A stretch of DNA of 23,317 nt from Pleurotus djamor (GCA_029747585.1 JAPEVF010000705.1:1-23317); one strand, 5' to 3'. Shown: positions 11,801-21,721, numbered from the stretch's first letter. Numbers and translations: made by a program. The notes: generated by a model from the letters alone, not told the origin.

Positions 11801-14800
11801 TTTACCCGTCCCTGCACCACGACGTTCAATCCGACGTGACTTCGACCGGGCAGCATCCACTGTATCGACGATGGTCGAGGTTTGCGAAGTAACGTCATCT
11901 TCTGAGTCTTCAGTTCCACCACCAAATTTGTTGATTAGACGAGCGAAATTGCCTTCTTTCGACATGAGCTCCTTGTATGTGCCACGCTCGGTGATTTGGC
12001 CCGTCTCCATGGTGTAGATGAAGTCGCATTGAGAGAGAAAGTGAAGAGCGTGTGTCACAAGGATCACAGCCTTTCCCTTGGAACGAAGAGAGCCAATTAT
12101 GGCGCCGTGAAAAAGCAAGTTGCCAACGTGTGCGTCAACTTGAGAGGGGTTAGGAGTAAGCAACAGGGACGTAGATAGGAGGCGAACCTGCCGACAGGGG
12201 ATCATCGAAGATGACAACTTCGGCGTCGAAGTACAAGGCGCGGGCGATGTTAACCTAAGTGCAGAAAGGGCTTGATTTGAGGCAGCTCGAGAGGAAGAAA
12301 GTCCACTCACTCTTTGCCTTTGTCCACCACTCAGATTAATGCCTTTCTCACCGATCTGAGCGCTGGATGAGTGCATTTGGAACAACAACATGTAATGAGG
12401 TTACCTCAGTCAAGTCACCATCTACGCGGGAGATATTGAGTAATGTATACATTCGGGATACGCAAAATGAGCGACGAACTCACCTGGGAGTAGTAGAAGA
12501 TCAGTCGACAGACAGGCATCTTCAATCACTTGCCAATATCGTTCTTCGTCAAATGGTTGACCAAAAAGGATATTGTCTCTCTGAATGTTTATGAGGACAT
12601 TTACCAATGATGGACAAGATGAGTAGCTGAGTATGAACGAACCAATGTGGCATTCTGGATCCATGCCACTTGAGGGCAGTAGGCAACTCGGCCGCAGAAA
12701 CATACATCGCCGCTTAACTTGCGCATCTCACCAAGAATTCCTTGGAGCAAGCTCGACTGGAGATGAGGGTTAGGAAGATTCAGGGGAGAGTCGAATAATC
12801 TGACTCACCTTCCCACTTCCGACACTTCCAACAATTCCAACCAGAGCGCCCCGTGGGATCACAAGGTTGATACTGCGTATTTGGAAAGGGTGATGGCTTC
12901 TCGTAAGGTTGTCTTTGTTACCGCCGATTGGTGCTTCCCATTCGAATGTGGCATCTTTGACGACCACGGCATCCGTTTGGTTGACGTCTGTGTCGAAAGG
13001 TGCTTCATCCATCACATCAGCATGGAAAACCTGCGTCAATCGCGAGAGCGCATTTCTTGCATCGGCCGTCGCAGAAAGGGCCCGAGGCAAAAACATCATT
13101 GGTTGCCGAAGGAGCTTCATGCGCGAGGTTTGCTAAACGGACATAATCTCGGGATAAGAAAAGAAGCTCACTTGGAATAAACTTAGCGAGGCAAAGATTA
13201 CGGCAACGTCAAAATCATTTGTCGTAAGCGTATATGTCAAAAAGGCAAGAGTCGCGGCTAAAACGGGAGTGGTATAAGCGAAAGCAATGCTGAAAGGGTT
13301 TGGCACTGATATGTGAGTAGGGGACATATGGACTTGAGAAAGACTCTCACTTTGCAGACGAAAAGTTTTGTATTTTGCGAATGCCTCGTAGTTCATTGGA
13401 TCGGATGTCAGAAATCCCTGTGGTTAAGATATGAGTGAGAGCTGATGGTGGAGATACCACAGGGACACATACTTTTCAGAAAGGGAAATTCATAGCAAAA
13501 ATATTTCACGACGCGCATGCCCCCTGTGAGAAGGGTTCAGCGACTCGCGTAGGTCCAGACAAATCACCCTTACCCAATACCTCAAGAAGAGTCTTCGCGC
13601 GTGCATCTGTGAACTTCATTGAACGACGCCGTACGGAGAATTGATGAGCCATCACGCGTTCTTGAATGGGTGCAATCAGAAGGAAGAGGGAAAACCCAGC
13701 CAATGCGGATGGCCCAAGCTGTAGGACAAATCGTGAGATGGGGCTCAACACGGGGATGATGCAATAACGTACCTGCACGAGGAGGATGATCAAGCAAACA
13801 ATCACCTGGATGGGCGCCGTCCATGCTTGATACAAACGGTGACTACGTGAATTTGGTGTGCAAATGGAATAAGTGTGCTAGTCGCGCTCACCAGGGTGCT
13901 GAACGGCGAAGTAAGCAAGTCAGCAGACATAAATGATAGCATGCATGACTTACAAACCATTGCGCACATGCGTCAAGTCGGCTGACCTGGCCGATAGTTG
14001 AAACGGGTTCTAAGACTAATGAAGTGGGAGCTTACATCGGTTGAGATATGGTTTACTAGGGCTGAGTTGGGTATCTTCGCCCTTGACTTTCCGGTAAATC
14101 GTACACCGCGCTTGTAAATAGAGCTGATGATGGCTGCACGGGCAAGAACGCCGGTGGACATAGATCGCCAGAAGAACTGAGATTGTGGTATGAGGTTAAT
14201 GCTCTGAGACAGGGCGGCGTGGTAACTCTTTACCTGGTGCTGAGCTATGCTCGTAATTACCACAATGAAGAAGAGGCCAATGGCCATGGCGATACCCCGT
14301 CCAACATTGGGAGGACTTGTGCCTGCCTGTTGAGAAGCAGAACGATCCTTCCCGAAATTAATGATCGCCTAAACATATCTAGCATGAGTTACAATTCACA
14401 TAGGAAGCATCGTCTGTGAAATACCTTCACGAGCAGAGGGCCCATCAATTGAGTAATGTCTCCGAATACCTTCTAAACGTCAAAATCATGGATGGGAGCG
14501 GAAACATGAAACATAGCGAACTTTGAAGGCACCGCCGACCCAAAACATGCGACCAAGAGTGTCGTTGAGAGCCCACGCTAAACTGGGCTGTTTGCGAGCA
14601 TCAACCCTTTGCCACTTCTCGCGTAGCATTTCCCTATGTTGCGAAGCGCCAGATCCTTTTGGCCAGGATTGAAATGTCCACAGAAGTCTTCGCAAAAGAC
14701 TTGGTTGAACATCGCCTGACGCCAAACGCTTGTTCCAAGTCTCAGCTTCTTCGACTCTGCGTAGCCAATTGGCATCCAGGCGGTCGGAGATGCTACCAGT

Positions 14801-15288
14801 AAGCCGGGAATCGTCCATTTTCCACAGATCAGAAGCTTGGAGGGTTCGTTGGTAGCCCAGGACCTTGAAATTTCTCTAAATAAAACAAATTACAGATTGA
14901 GTTGTGATAGCCGTTTACCATTATGTCTGTGATCCATGTGTATGTTAGCTGGGCCAGAATGGAGGCGTTCGCGAGTGGGATGACCTTGTGGGGTTGCAGA
15001 AGGTGTATGAACATCACGCACAAATTTATTTAGCAAGAAAGCCTTACCAAAGCATCATCGAGCGACGTCGGCGCTGGATGAGGTACATGTCGGGGTATCC
15101 TACATGGAAGTAGGTATTAGAATATAGCATTGAGGCATTCATCATGTACGTTACCAGAACTGCCACCAGTGTTGGCGTATCCGGATGCGCTCGACACCAG
15201 TATCAAGGTGTACATGGATGGCCTCAGCGTCCTTTGTGCTGATGGGTATTTCTTGAAGTGATGTCTGACTAGGACTCTTCTCACCCAT
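8835..15288 (-). CDS. ABC transporter, ABCC/MRP subfamily (short Yor1-like type)
   Basis: This is a full-length ATP-driven exporter with the layout TMD1-NBD1-TMD2-NBD2 and no TMD0. The start MGEKSPSQTSLQEIPIS leads through LTYTWITDIM and VLGYQRTLQASDLWKMDDS, the usual N-terminal signature of basidiomycete ABCC proteins. NBD1 has Walker A GSVGSGK (about 12840-12810), signature LSGGQRQR (about 12334-12311) and Walker B VVIFDD (about 12215-12195), then LSAVDAHVG. TMD2 spans about 11760-10150 and includes PTGRILSVFGKDIDS. NBD2 has Walker A GRTGAGKSS (9891-9865), signature LSVG followed by RSLISLARAL (about 9380-9335), and Walker B VVILDEATASVD. Asp in place of the catalytic Glu in NBD1 only is normal for ABCC. 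About 20 short introns are present. An undetermined base at 9363 shifts the frame inside the NBD2 signature. It is transcribed divergently from the first NIS synthetase; its substrate cannot be read from sequence. Confidence 0.9.
9363..9363. other. Undetermined base causing an apparent frameshift in NBD2
   Basis: On the minus strand the sequence is GTG followed by four more G, then N, then AACGATCT. Counting N gives one base too many. Dropping one base restores LSVG-E-RSLISLARAL with normal downstream frame, so this is probably a homopolymer read error. Confidence 0.75.
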
Positions 15289-15953
15289 TATGCTTGCGGC
15301 GGGGGTGTAGCTCGGAGCACTACGCTCACTCCACCCGTTTTAAACATGGCCTTTGTAAATTAAGCTCCATAAAATAATGCATCGTGATGGGTAAACGAGG
15401 GCTCGTCGAATAGGAAAAAAATAACACTTTTGGATGTGCCGAAACATGACGGTCGAAAGAAACAAGCTGCTGGGTTTACGTCAAGGTTGAGAAAGGAGAT
15501 AAGGCCTGGGCGCTTGACAAATGGGTAACTTTGTTCCTCACGCTGACTTTCGAACTCACGGCTCGCCATACGGTGCCCTCCGCTTCTGAAGGGAACTGGT
15601 TCCCCCGCGTCCATCAACCCAGACCCATATCCCAGGATTTCCTCTTGAAACCATGGATTCGGATTGAGCCAGGAATCCATGAGGTCCTACCCGGAGAGAA
15701 TCAAACTCATACATTACTAAAGCAAACTGTGCTTCGTGCCTAACATGGTATTCTCCCCGGGCTAACTGAGTTGCTTTTCTCAGATTCCCATCAACCGCTG
15801 CGGGGGAAACGTAATTTCTCTATGTTTCCGTCGCTCCTAGACGCCACCGCAATCTGGCGATCTTGGTTACAACCATGTTTCCAAGGGCTTCGCAACTTCT
15901 GGCCACTTAAGCCAATGTTTTGGCTCAGCCGCAATTCATCTCTGAACTCAATC
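15289..15953. other. Divergent intergenic region between ABC transporter and NIS synthetase 1
   Basis: This 665-bp region must hold the promoters of both flanking genes. Roughly 15430-15775 is occupied by a candidate SINE, which leaves about 180 bp of unique sequence in front of the NIS gene and about 140 bp in front of the transporter. No ATCWGATAA site is present. A GATAAG at 15498-15503 lies inside the SINE. Confidence 0.5.
15430..15775 (-). mobile_element. Candidate tRNA-derived SINE
   Basis: Reading the minus strand from about 15775 there is a box-A-like CAACTCAGTTAGCC (15773-15760), resembling a tRNA D-arm. About 55 nt on comes a box-B-like AGTTTGATTCT (15707-15697), resembling the T-arm GGTTCGANTCC, followed by CTCCGGGT. 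The downstream body contains a frame (15601-15476) reading NQFPSEAEGTVWRAVSS and later HLSSAQALSPFSTLT. I recognise this peptide as recurring in many small hypothetical proteins of mushroom genomes, as expected of a dispersed repeat mis-annotated as genes; that recall could not be verified here. The 3' end is uncertain, possibly near the T-rich run at about 15425. I could not define target-site duplications. Confidence 0.55.
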
Positions 15954-18151
15954 ATGTCCAACACGTCTGAGCTCGCAAAGCTGCCCCCGTCTGATAGAGC
16001 ATCGTTCGCCACCACCGCTCGACTCATATCCTGTCTGGTCACCGAATCACTCGTTCGGGCCCTCTACTTCACCGTTGAAGGGTTTCAAGCTAATGGTTTC
16101 GCGGTTATCTTGCAAAGTCAACCTTCACAGTCATACTCCAAAGAACCTCTCCGGCCCTCCGATATCTTGTGTATAATACCGTTGCAGCACGTTCCTGTCT
16201 TCAAGCACGATGGCAAAGACACTAGAGCTCCAGAAATCGGTCTCCTGGATCCTCTAGACATGCTCCCGATCGCATTTGAGTTAAATGAGGACCTCTCGGT
16301 TCCACAATCCCAGGTCAGCATCTCATCGTGGTCTCGTTTCTTGGTTCTGTTCATAACGATGCCGACAGCACATCGCTCTCTCCTCTGCCATCTTAAACAA
16401 ACTTCAAAAGCCCGGCTGGGACTTACCTTCATCTCTTGGACTCTTAGAGTCTAAGGACCCTCTTTCGATTTGGAGCCGTTATGCGTTAGGTGCTGCGATC
16501 TCTGATGCCCTCCGCGAAGACATCGGCAACGAGCTAGCCAGCGCTGTTAAATGGCAATGTGAGTCCTTTCCATACTTATTCTCAGCGTTGGCTAATGCGA
16601 CCTAGGCTTTTCGTACGAACACCCACCTGCCGCTCCTGTGTTCAGGTCGCCAAGTATAGAGTGGGAGCAGTCCATCGTCGAAGGTCACCCCACTCATCCA
16701 GTTAGTTTATTAGGGTCCTATCCACTCTTCGATGCTCATTGAATACCTAGATGCATAAAACACGTCGTTTCCTACCTCCCATCACCGATTTTCAGCCTGG
16801 ACAGTACGATATCTACCACCCTAAATTGCGTCTCGTCGCTCTACCAAAGCAGGACCTCAAAGTAACATACAATTTCGAGGGGTTGACTGAGCCGATCCGG
16901 CGAGCTGCGACTTCCAAGGCTGGTCGACCTATTGTCATTCCGGACGGATTCTTCGTCATCCCAGTGCACGAACTTCAAGTCACCCACATTCAGGAAAAGT
17001 TCAAGGAAGCCATTATATATCCACCTGAGTTCCATCTCTCCGCCCTTGCCCAGCAAAGCATCAGGTTTGCCATGGAGTCTTCTAGTCATCCACTCGTTAT
17101 CTGATTGTCAACATCTAGGTCTGTGATCGTCCCTGAGGCGTATACTGGGCTGTCCCTCAAACTGGGTGTCGGGATCAAGCTGACGTCCGCTGTGCGGACA
17201 ATATCGCCTGCATCCGCGTACCTTGGACCCCGTTTTTCTGCTGAAGTGGTTCCCGTCCTTACGATGGACAGGAACATTGTCACCGTCGCTAGAGAATTGG
17301 CCAGCGTCGTACATGCACATCCGGACGGGGAAATTGCGAAGCACTGCTCAGCGATCGTTCGCGAGTGCTTTGAAAATACGAGCGAGGAGCGTAATGAACG
17401 GCTCATTGTCTGCACCTCCCTCGTCGAAAGTGGGCACTCGGGCGCGGATGGACACATTCCTGCCGTTATCCGTATCTTCAATTTGGACACAGAAGCCAAA
17501 CGATGTGACTGGCTGGATAAGTGCGAAGTTACCCTTGCTCGTCGTGGCGCATGTTCCTGACGTTGTATATTTTTTTAGATTCGTCAAGATTTTCTTTGAA
17601 GCCTTTCTACCCACAGTAATTCACAACGGCGTTGCGTTTGAATGCCACCCGCAGAATTGCGTTGCGCGGTTTGACATGGACACGAAACAGCTCAAGGGCT
17701 TCATCATCCGTGATTTCGGCGGTCTTCGGATTCATCCCCCAACCCTCAAAGCTTCCACTGGCGTTGACGCCGATTTCGTTGAGGGACATTCGATCATAGC
17801 GGAGGATCTAGATGATGTCTACACACGGATGTACCACACCGTCATCCACAATCATCTTCAACAGCTTATTCGGGTACTCGGGCTTCACTACAATGGCCGC
17901 GGATGGAAAATAGTCAGGGAGCATCTCCAGGCAATTATCCCCCATGATCACGGTTTGTACGCCTCCTGGCTTTCACCGGAAAACAAAACTTTTCCTGGAA
18001 AGTGTTTCATGAGGATGAGGATGCAAGGAATGTACCGCTTCGTAAGTCCAGCCCATCGTTCCCAATTGCGTCTTCAACTAATGTGCACTCCCAGCATCTA
18101 CACGGCCCTTTCCCGAATCTCATTCACTACACAGGAGTTACAGTTGATTAG
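15954..18151 (+). CDS. NRPS-independent siderophore synthetase, IucA/IucC family, copy 1
   Basis: This is a cytosolic ATP-dependent ligase of the family that joins a carboxylate, often citrate, to an amine or hydroxyl partner to build siderophores. Seven phase-consistent exons (15954-16313, 16369-16558, 16606-16700, 16751-17064, 17119-17520, 17579-18041, 18095-18151) give 626 residues, normal for the family. The nucleotide-binding motif GHPTHPMHKTR spans the exon 3/4 junction and fits HPxHPxxKxR. Further family marks are FVIPVHELQ, KLGVGIKLTSAVRTIS, FECHPQNCVARFD, IIRDFGGLRIHP and the C-terminal KCFMRMRMQGMYR. The start is set by alignment to copy 2; an in-frame ATG at 15771 lies within the SINE head. 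Substrates, and hence the siderophore, cannot be told from sequence. No frameshift or lost motif was seen. Confidence 0.87.
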
Positions 18152-18509
18152 ATATATTGTACAATGCTGTTGTACAGCAGCGAAGTTTTACCGCATTCAA
18201 TTTAACGTTCTTCTCCCGTATGTTGCGACTAATTTTGCTCCAATTCGCACAAACGGTGCCAAGCCCTATCGGAGGTGTATGTAGAACTCCACCCACGTTC
18301 TCCCCGGGTCCCTTTCGGCTCCATGGATGTTTCTACTAGAGGTATCCGTTACCCACCGACGTGCGACGAGTGTCAATCAGGCTTCGCTATGAGTGTATAT
18401 TCCCACTAGGCAGTACGTCATGCTGAGCGATGCTGCGTCTACCCTGGGTGGATGAGCAGACTTCCATCAGATGTTGTTATATTTCAATGGGGAGGTCCTT
18501 GAAAATTTT

Positions 18510-18523
18510 ATCTTATCCGATAA
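18510..18523. promoter_or_regulatory. GATA palindrome, degenerate iron-GATA site
   Basis: The sequence ATCTTATCCGATAA carries inverted GATA cores. It differs from ATCWGATAA by one base (C at the W position). Confidence 0.4.
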
Positions 18524-18556
18524 AACTGTGGGACGATCAATCAGACGTCGCCACAT

Positions 18557-18571
18557 ATCTTATCAGATAAG
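18557..18571. promoter_or_regulatory. GATA palindrome matching ATCWGATAA exactly
   Basis: CTTATCAGATAAG at 18559-18571 contains ATCAGATAA (18562-18570), an exact match to the binding consensus reported for SreA-type iron-responsive GATA repressors. Two GATA cores face each other, so the site reads almost the same on both strands. It sits between two siderophore synthetase genes, which fits iron repression, but no binding can be shown from sequence. Confidence 0.55.
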
Positions 18572-18688
18572 CCCAACCCTTCGGTTGTCGCTCACAATTT
18601 TCCAGGCTCCCGACTCACGCGCTCACGGCCCTTTTGCTTTTCATTCATTCCAGAGAGAAAACACTGGCCTTCGAAGATGTCGCCATTC

Positions 18689-18703
18689 ATCTTATCAGAT
18701 AGG
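18689..18703. promoter_or_regulatory. GATA palindrome, one mismatch to ATCWGATAA
   Basis: CTTATCAGATAGG at 18691-18703 is the unit-B counterpart of the site at 18557. Its last base differs from the consensus (ATCAGATAG). Confidence 0.45.
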
Positions 18704-19499
18704 TCGACCCTTATTGTGGTTGTGGGGGTTCCAATTTTCCCTCCAGATTCACTAGGTTCTAGCTTTTGTCATATTCCAGAAAAAACATGGCGTTCGAAGT
18801 TGCTTCCGCCGCCATTGCTTGCGTGGCCAAGGCATATGGGCCAAGCTGCCGAAGCCCCGTTGAACGGCAAGAGCATGGCTCTGAACAAACTTTCACCGTA
18901 TGCCGATGGTTCCACACGGCCTACTTTCACGGTAGACCGGGAACCTTCCGGATTCTCGTACCTGAAGGTCTGAGGGGCTGAACGTGGAACGTTTGAACTC
19001 GCCTCTACAGCAGTTGTACTCGGTGCACTTTGTTTTATCCCGAGCTCACTTTCTTCCATGTACAGAGCCCCATGGACTCACCAAGCTGCGTCCACCGGGA
19101 ATCCTCGATATGTGCTTAAACCCGAATACCCATCTCGCGTCACTCCGAACAAGGTGAGCCCAGTCGCCTCTATATAGATCCCAATCTCATGTGAGCCTCG
19201 ATGATCCCCCATCCGTTCCACATCTCAGGCTCACAATTTCCGTAGCCGCCCTGTGGAATCTTTATTAAGCCCCGTGCATCAATCATTTGGGGTTTCGCTA
19301 TCTAATCCGACTCTTTCACGACGAACAACCGCGAGAGTGAAAAGTGGTCAGCTCCAAAAGTATTGGTTTAGCGGTTGCTACTCTATTCAAACAGGACGTA
19401 AGTCATCGCGTATCTCGTCTCCTTCTGGTACCACATTTTATTTCTGTAGGCAACGTGCCTATTTCGTCATCCACCTACGTTCGCAGTCACTACTCGATT

Positions 19500-19506
19500 T
19501 ATATAT
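19500..19506 (+). promoter_or_regulatory. TATA box and CT-rich leader of NIS synthetase copy 2
   Basis: TATATAT lies 44-50 bp before the ATG at 19550 and is followed by a pyrimidine-rich leader (CGCTTTCTCTCCC), a common fungal core-promoter layout. The ATG context is ACAAAATGTC. A second TATATA at 19171-19176 is too far away for this gene. Confidence 0.5.
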
Positions 19507-19549
19507 CACCTTTCGCTTTCTCTCCCGGACCTACACACCCACGAACAAA

Positions 19550-21721
19550 ATGTCTTCTGGATTCAACCTTCCACCAAACGAACATGCCGAGTTCGCCGTC
19601 ATGTCCCGTCTCCTCTCCTGTCTCGTCACGGAGGGACTTCTGCGAGCATTCTACCTCGGAATAGACTCTGGAGACGCCTGCGGAGCTCTCGTTATACTGT
19701 CCACCCATGTCATGGTCGAACACCCAGTAATTGATCGAGCGTTGCGCCCGGACGATATCTTCGCCGTTGTACCCCTCCGTTACCCTCCTATCTTAAAGGA
19801 CGGCGCAATTCACAAACAAGGGCAAGCCGTCGCGCTCGTGGACCCACTTGACATGATGCCTATCATCTACGAGTTGACGGATGCTGACCTCGATGAAGTT
19901 GAAGTCAGAAACTATTTCCAATCTCAACGCACGTTTGACTGACCTCAAATGTTAGGACCCCATCAAGGATTCCATCATGTCTCGTTTAACGCCCCCTCCC
20001 TGGGATCTAGGTCGTCACAGGTCTTTGGTCAATGTACAAGATCCTGTGCGCCTTTGGAATAACTTCGTAGAGAGCTTGCTCCTTGATCGGACATTGCGTC
20101 GTACGATCGAGAACGAGCTTCTCAGTTCCTTGTACTGGCAGAGTAGGGTCCTTTTCCTTGAATTTTCTCAGTCACTCACATTTATCTCCGGTCAGGGGAC
20201 GCCTTCGCTGATCCCCCACGTTGTCCTTCATTAACTTCTTCGCCCATCGAATGGGAACAGAGCTTGGTCGCCGGCCACCCTANCCCACCCGGTGCGTCAG
20301 CCCAGTCCATGACTTACGAAGAAGATATAACTAATGCCACCCTTATCATTTAGATGCATCGGGCGAGGTCCATGGCTTCCGTTCCGACCACGTATGACTG
20401 GTACCATCCACGGATCCTCTTTGCATGTGTACCAAGACATAAGTTGCACATGCACGGAACTTTTGAACAACAAATGCTAGAGTTGGTTGAACGCACTGCA
20501 GAAAAGGTTGGAAAGCCTCTGCCAAGCAACCATGAAAGCGTTTTCGTTCCAGTGCATGAACAACAAATTCCAAACATTATACAAAAGTTCGACGACGTTA
20601 CAGTCCTTGACCCAGAAATCAGCGTCGGGGCATTGGCTCAATCAAGCATCAGGTAAGATTATCCTCAATATCCTGTATCTAATCTAATCTCCGTGAATGT
20701 AGAACTGTCATCGTACCAGAAGTCCCAGGTGTCGCCTTCAAACTTGCTGTCGGTGTGAAGATATCGTCATCGCTTCGGACTATCTCTCATTACACCTCCG
20801 ATTTTGGCCCTCGCTTCTCTCGAGATATCGTCCCGAAGTTGGCTATCAACACAGATATTCTCAAGGTCGAATTGGAGCCTGCCAGCGCGGTCTACATTGG
20901 CGAGCCAGAAATTGTCAAACACCTGACAGTCGTCCTTCGTCAGGAATACACGCCTCGTCCCGGCGAAACTTTGATCGTCTGTGCGGCCCTTCTGGAAATG
21001 GGCCACGCAGGCGTACCACCTGGTGTTTCCGCAGTTGAACACATATTGCAGCTGGATTCTAATGAGAAACGCACGAAGTTCCTTGACAGGTTGGCATTCT
21101 CGTTTTGACAAGCTTTTCCTACTGACGGATCATCCTGTAGGTACATCGGCCTGGCATGTGAGGCACTGGTTCCAGCGTTGATGCACAACGGTGTGGCTTT
21201 TGAAGCTCACGCACAAAACGTATTGGCTCGCTTCGATTCATCTTCCGGCGAATTGCTCGGCTTCGTCGTCCGCGATCTGGGCGGTCTTCGCATCCACCCA
21301 CAAACCCTGCGCGAGTCCACAGGTGTTGATTTCCAGTTCCTCCCCGGTCATTGCATTGAAACTTCATCGCTGGCCGATACATACCCTAAATTCTACCATA
21401 CCTTATTCCACAACCACCTCCAGCGTCTCATTCGTTTGCTTGGAATGCACCACAATGGCGAAGGCTGGGCACTGGTTCGAAAACATCTCCAACGCATAAT
21501 TCCGATTGATCATCCCCTGTACGCTACATGGCTCGGCTCCGAAAGTAGGTTCGTCCCAGGAAAGTGCTTGTTGAGGATGAGGTTGCAAGGTGTTTACCGC
21601 GATGTAAGTGTTTTGAACTGTTCACGGACCAATGAAACGCTAAGCAACTTCCCGCCAGATGGTATTCCATCCATTCCCCAATCTCATCCAGTACGGTCAA
21701 CCCGAGGCCACATTAGTTTAA
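19550..21721 (+). CDS. NRPS-independent siderophore synthetase, IucA/IucC family, copy 2
   Basis: This is a paralogue of the gene at 15954, also in seven exons (19550-19903, 19956-20142, 20196-20291, 20354-20652, 20703-21089, 21141-21603, 21659-21721), giving 615 residues once the undetermined base is set aside. Intron positions match copy 1. Exon 3 (95 nt without N) and exon 6 (463 nt) are identical in length to their counterparts. Motifs in order are GHPTHPMHRAR, VFVPVHEQQ, KLAVGVKISSSLRTIS, FEAHAQNVLARFD, VVRDLGGLRIHP, KCLLRMRLQGVYR and FHPFPNLIQYG near the end. The lysine of HPxHPxxK is Arg here, while copy 1 keeps Lys, so activity or substrate may differ. N at 20283 disrupts the frame exactly in HPTHP. 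Two synthetases would suit two sequential condensations on one backbone. Confidence 0.86.
20283..20283. other. Undetermined base causing an apparent frameshift in the HPxHP motif
   Basis: The text reads CACCCTA-N-CCCACCCG before a GTGCGT donor. Omitting N gives CAC CCT ACC CAC CCG (HPTHP) and a 95-nt exon equal to exon 3 of copy 1. This strongly suggests N is a surplus base call. Confidence 0.8.

Larger units (their letters stand above)
18543..18800 (+). repeat. Imperfect tandem duplication, about 130 bp per unit, carrying GATA sites
   Basis: Unit A (18543-18674) and unit B (18675-18800) align along their length. Shared blocks in order are AGAYGTCGCCA, ATCTTATCAGATA, ACCCTT, GGTTGT, CAATTTTCC, GCTTTT, CATTCCAGA-like and a TGGCSTTCGAAG-like end. 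Offset between the 13-mers is 132 bp. A third, more degenerate copy of the 13-mer (ATCTTATCCGATA) sits 47 bp before unit A. After unit B the sequence again begins GAAGTTGCTTCCGCCGCCA, possibly the start of another decayed unit. Confidence 0.7.
18152..19549. other. Spacer between the two NIS synthetases
   Basis: This 1.4-kb spacer holds three GATA-type palindromic sites (18510-18702) in a tandem repeat, a degenerate coding-like stretch at about 18787-19370, and the copy-2 promoter. The stretch 18152-18470 shows nothing recognisable. Read in pieces, the coding-like stretch gives MAFEVASAAIACVAKAYG, then after a frame change KSMALNKLSPYADGSTRP, then NPRYVLKPEYPSRVTPNK before a GTGAGC donor. I do not recognise it. 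It could be a small unknown gene or a decayed one. Confidence 0.4.

Noticed and set aside
15531..15743. Small protein gene in the region before NIS synthetase copy 1
   Set aside because: It is better explained as a chance frame inside the SINE-like repeat.
15696..15773. A functional tRNA gene on the minus strand
   Set aside because: Box A and box B are recognisable, but I could not fold a full cloverleaf with acceptor and anticodon stems. SINE head is the better reading.
15771..15953. In-frame N-terminal extension of NIS synthetase copy 1 from an ATG at 15771
   Set aside because: The ATG lies inside the candidate SINE head, and copy 2 aligns only from the ATG at 15954. The open frame is taken as chance.
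19253..19549. In-frame extension of NIS synthetase copy 2 from an ATG at 19253
   Set aside because: A TATA box and CT-rich leader lie between it and the ATG at 19550, and the added residues have no counterpart in copy 1.
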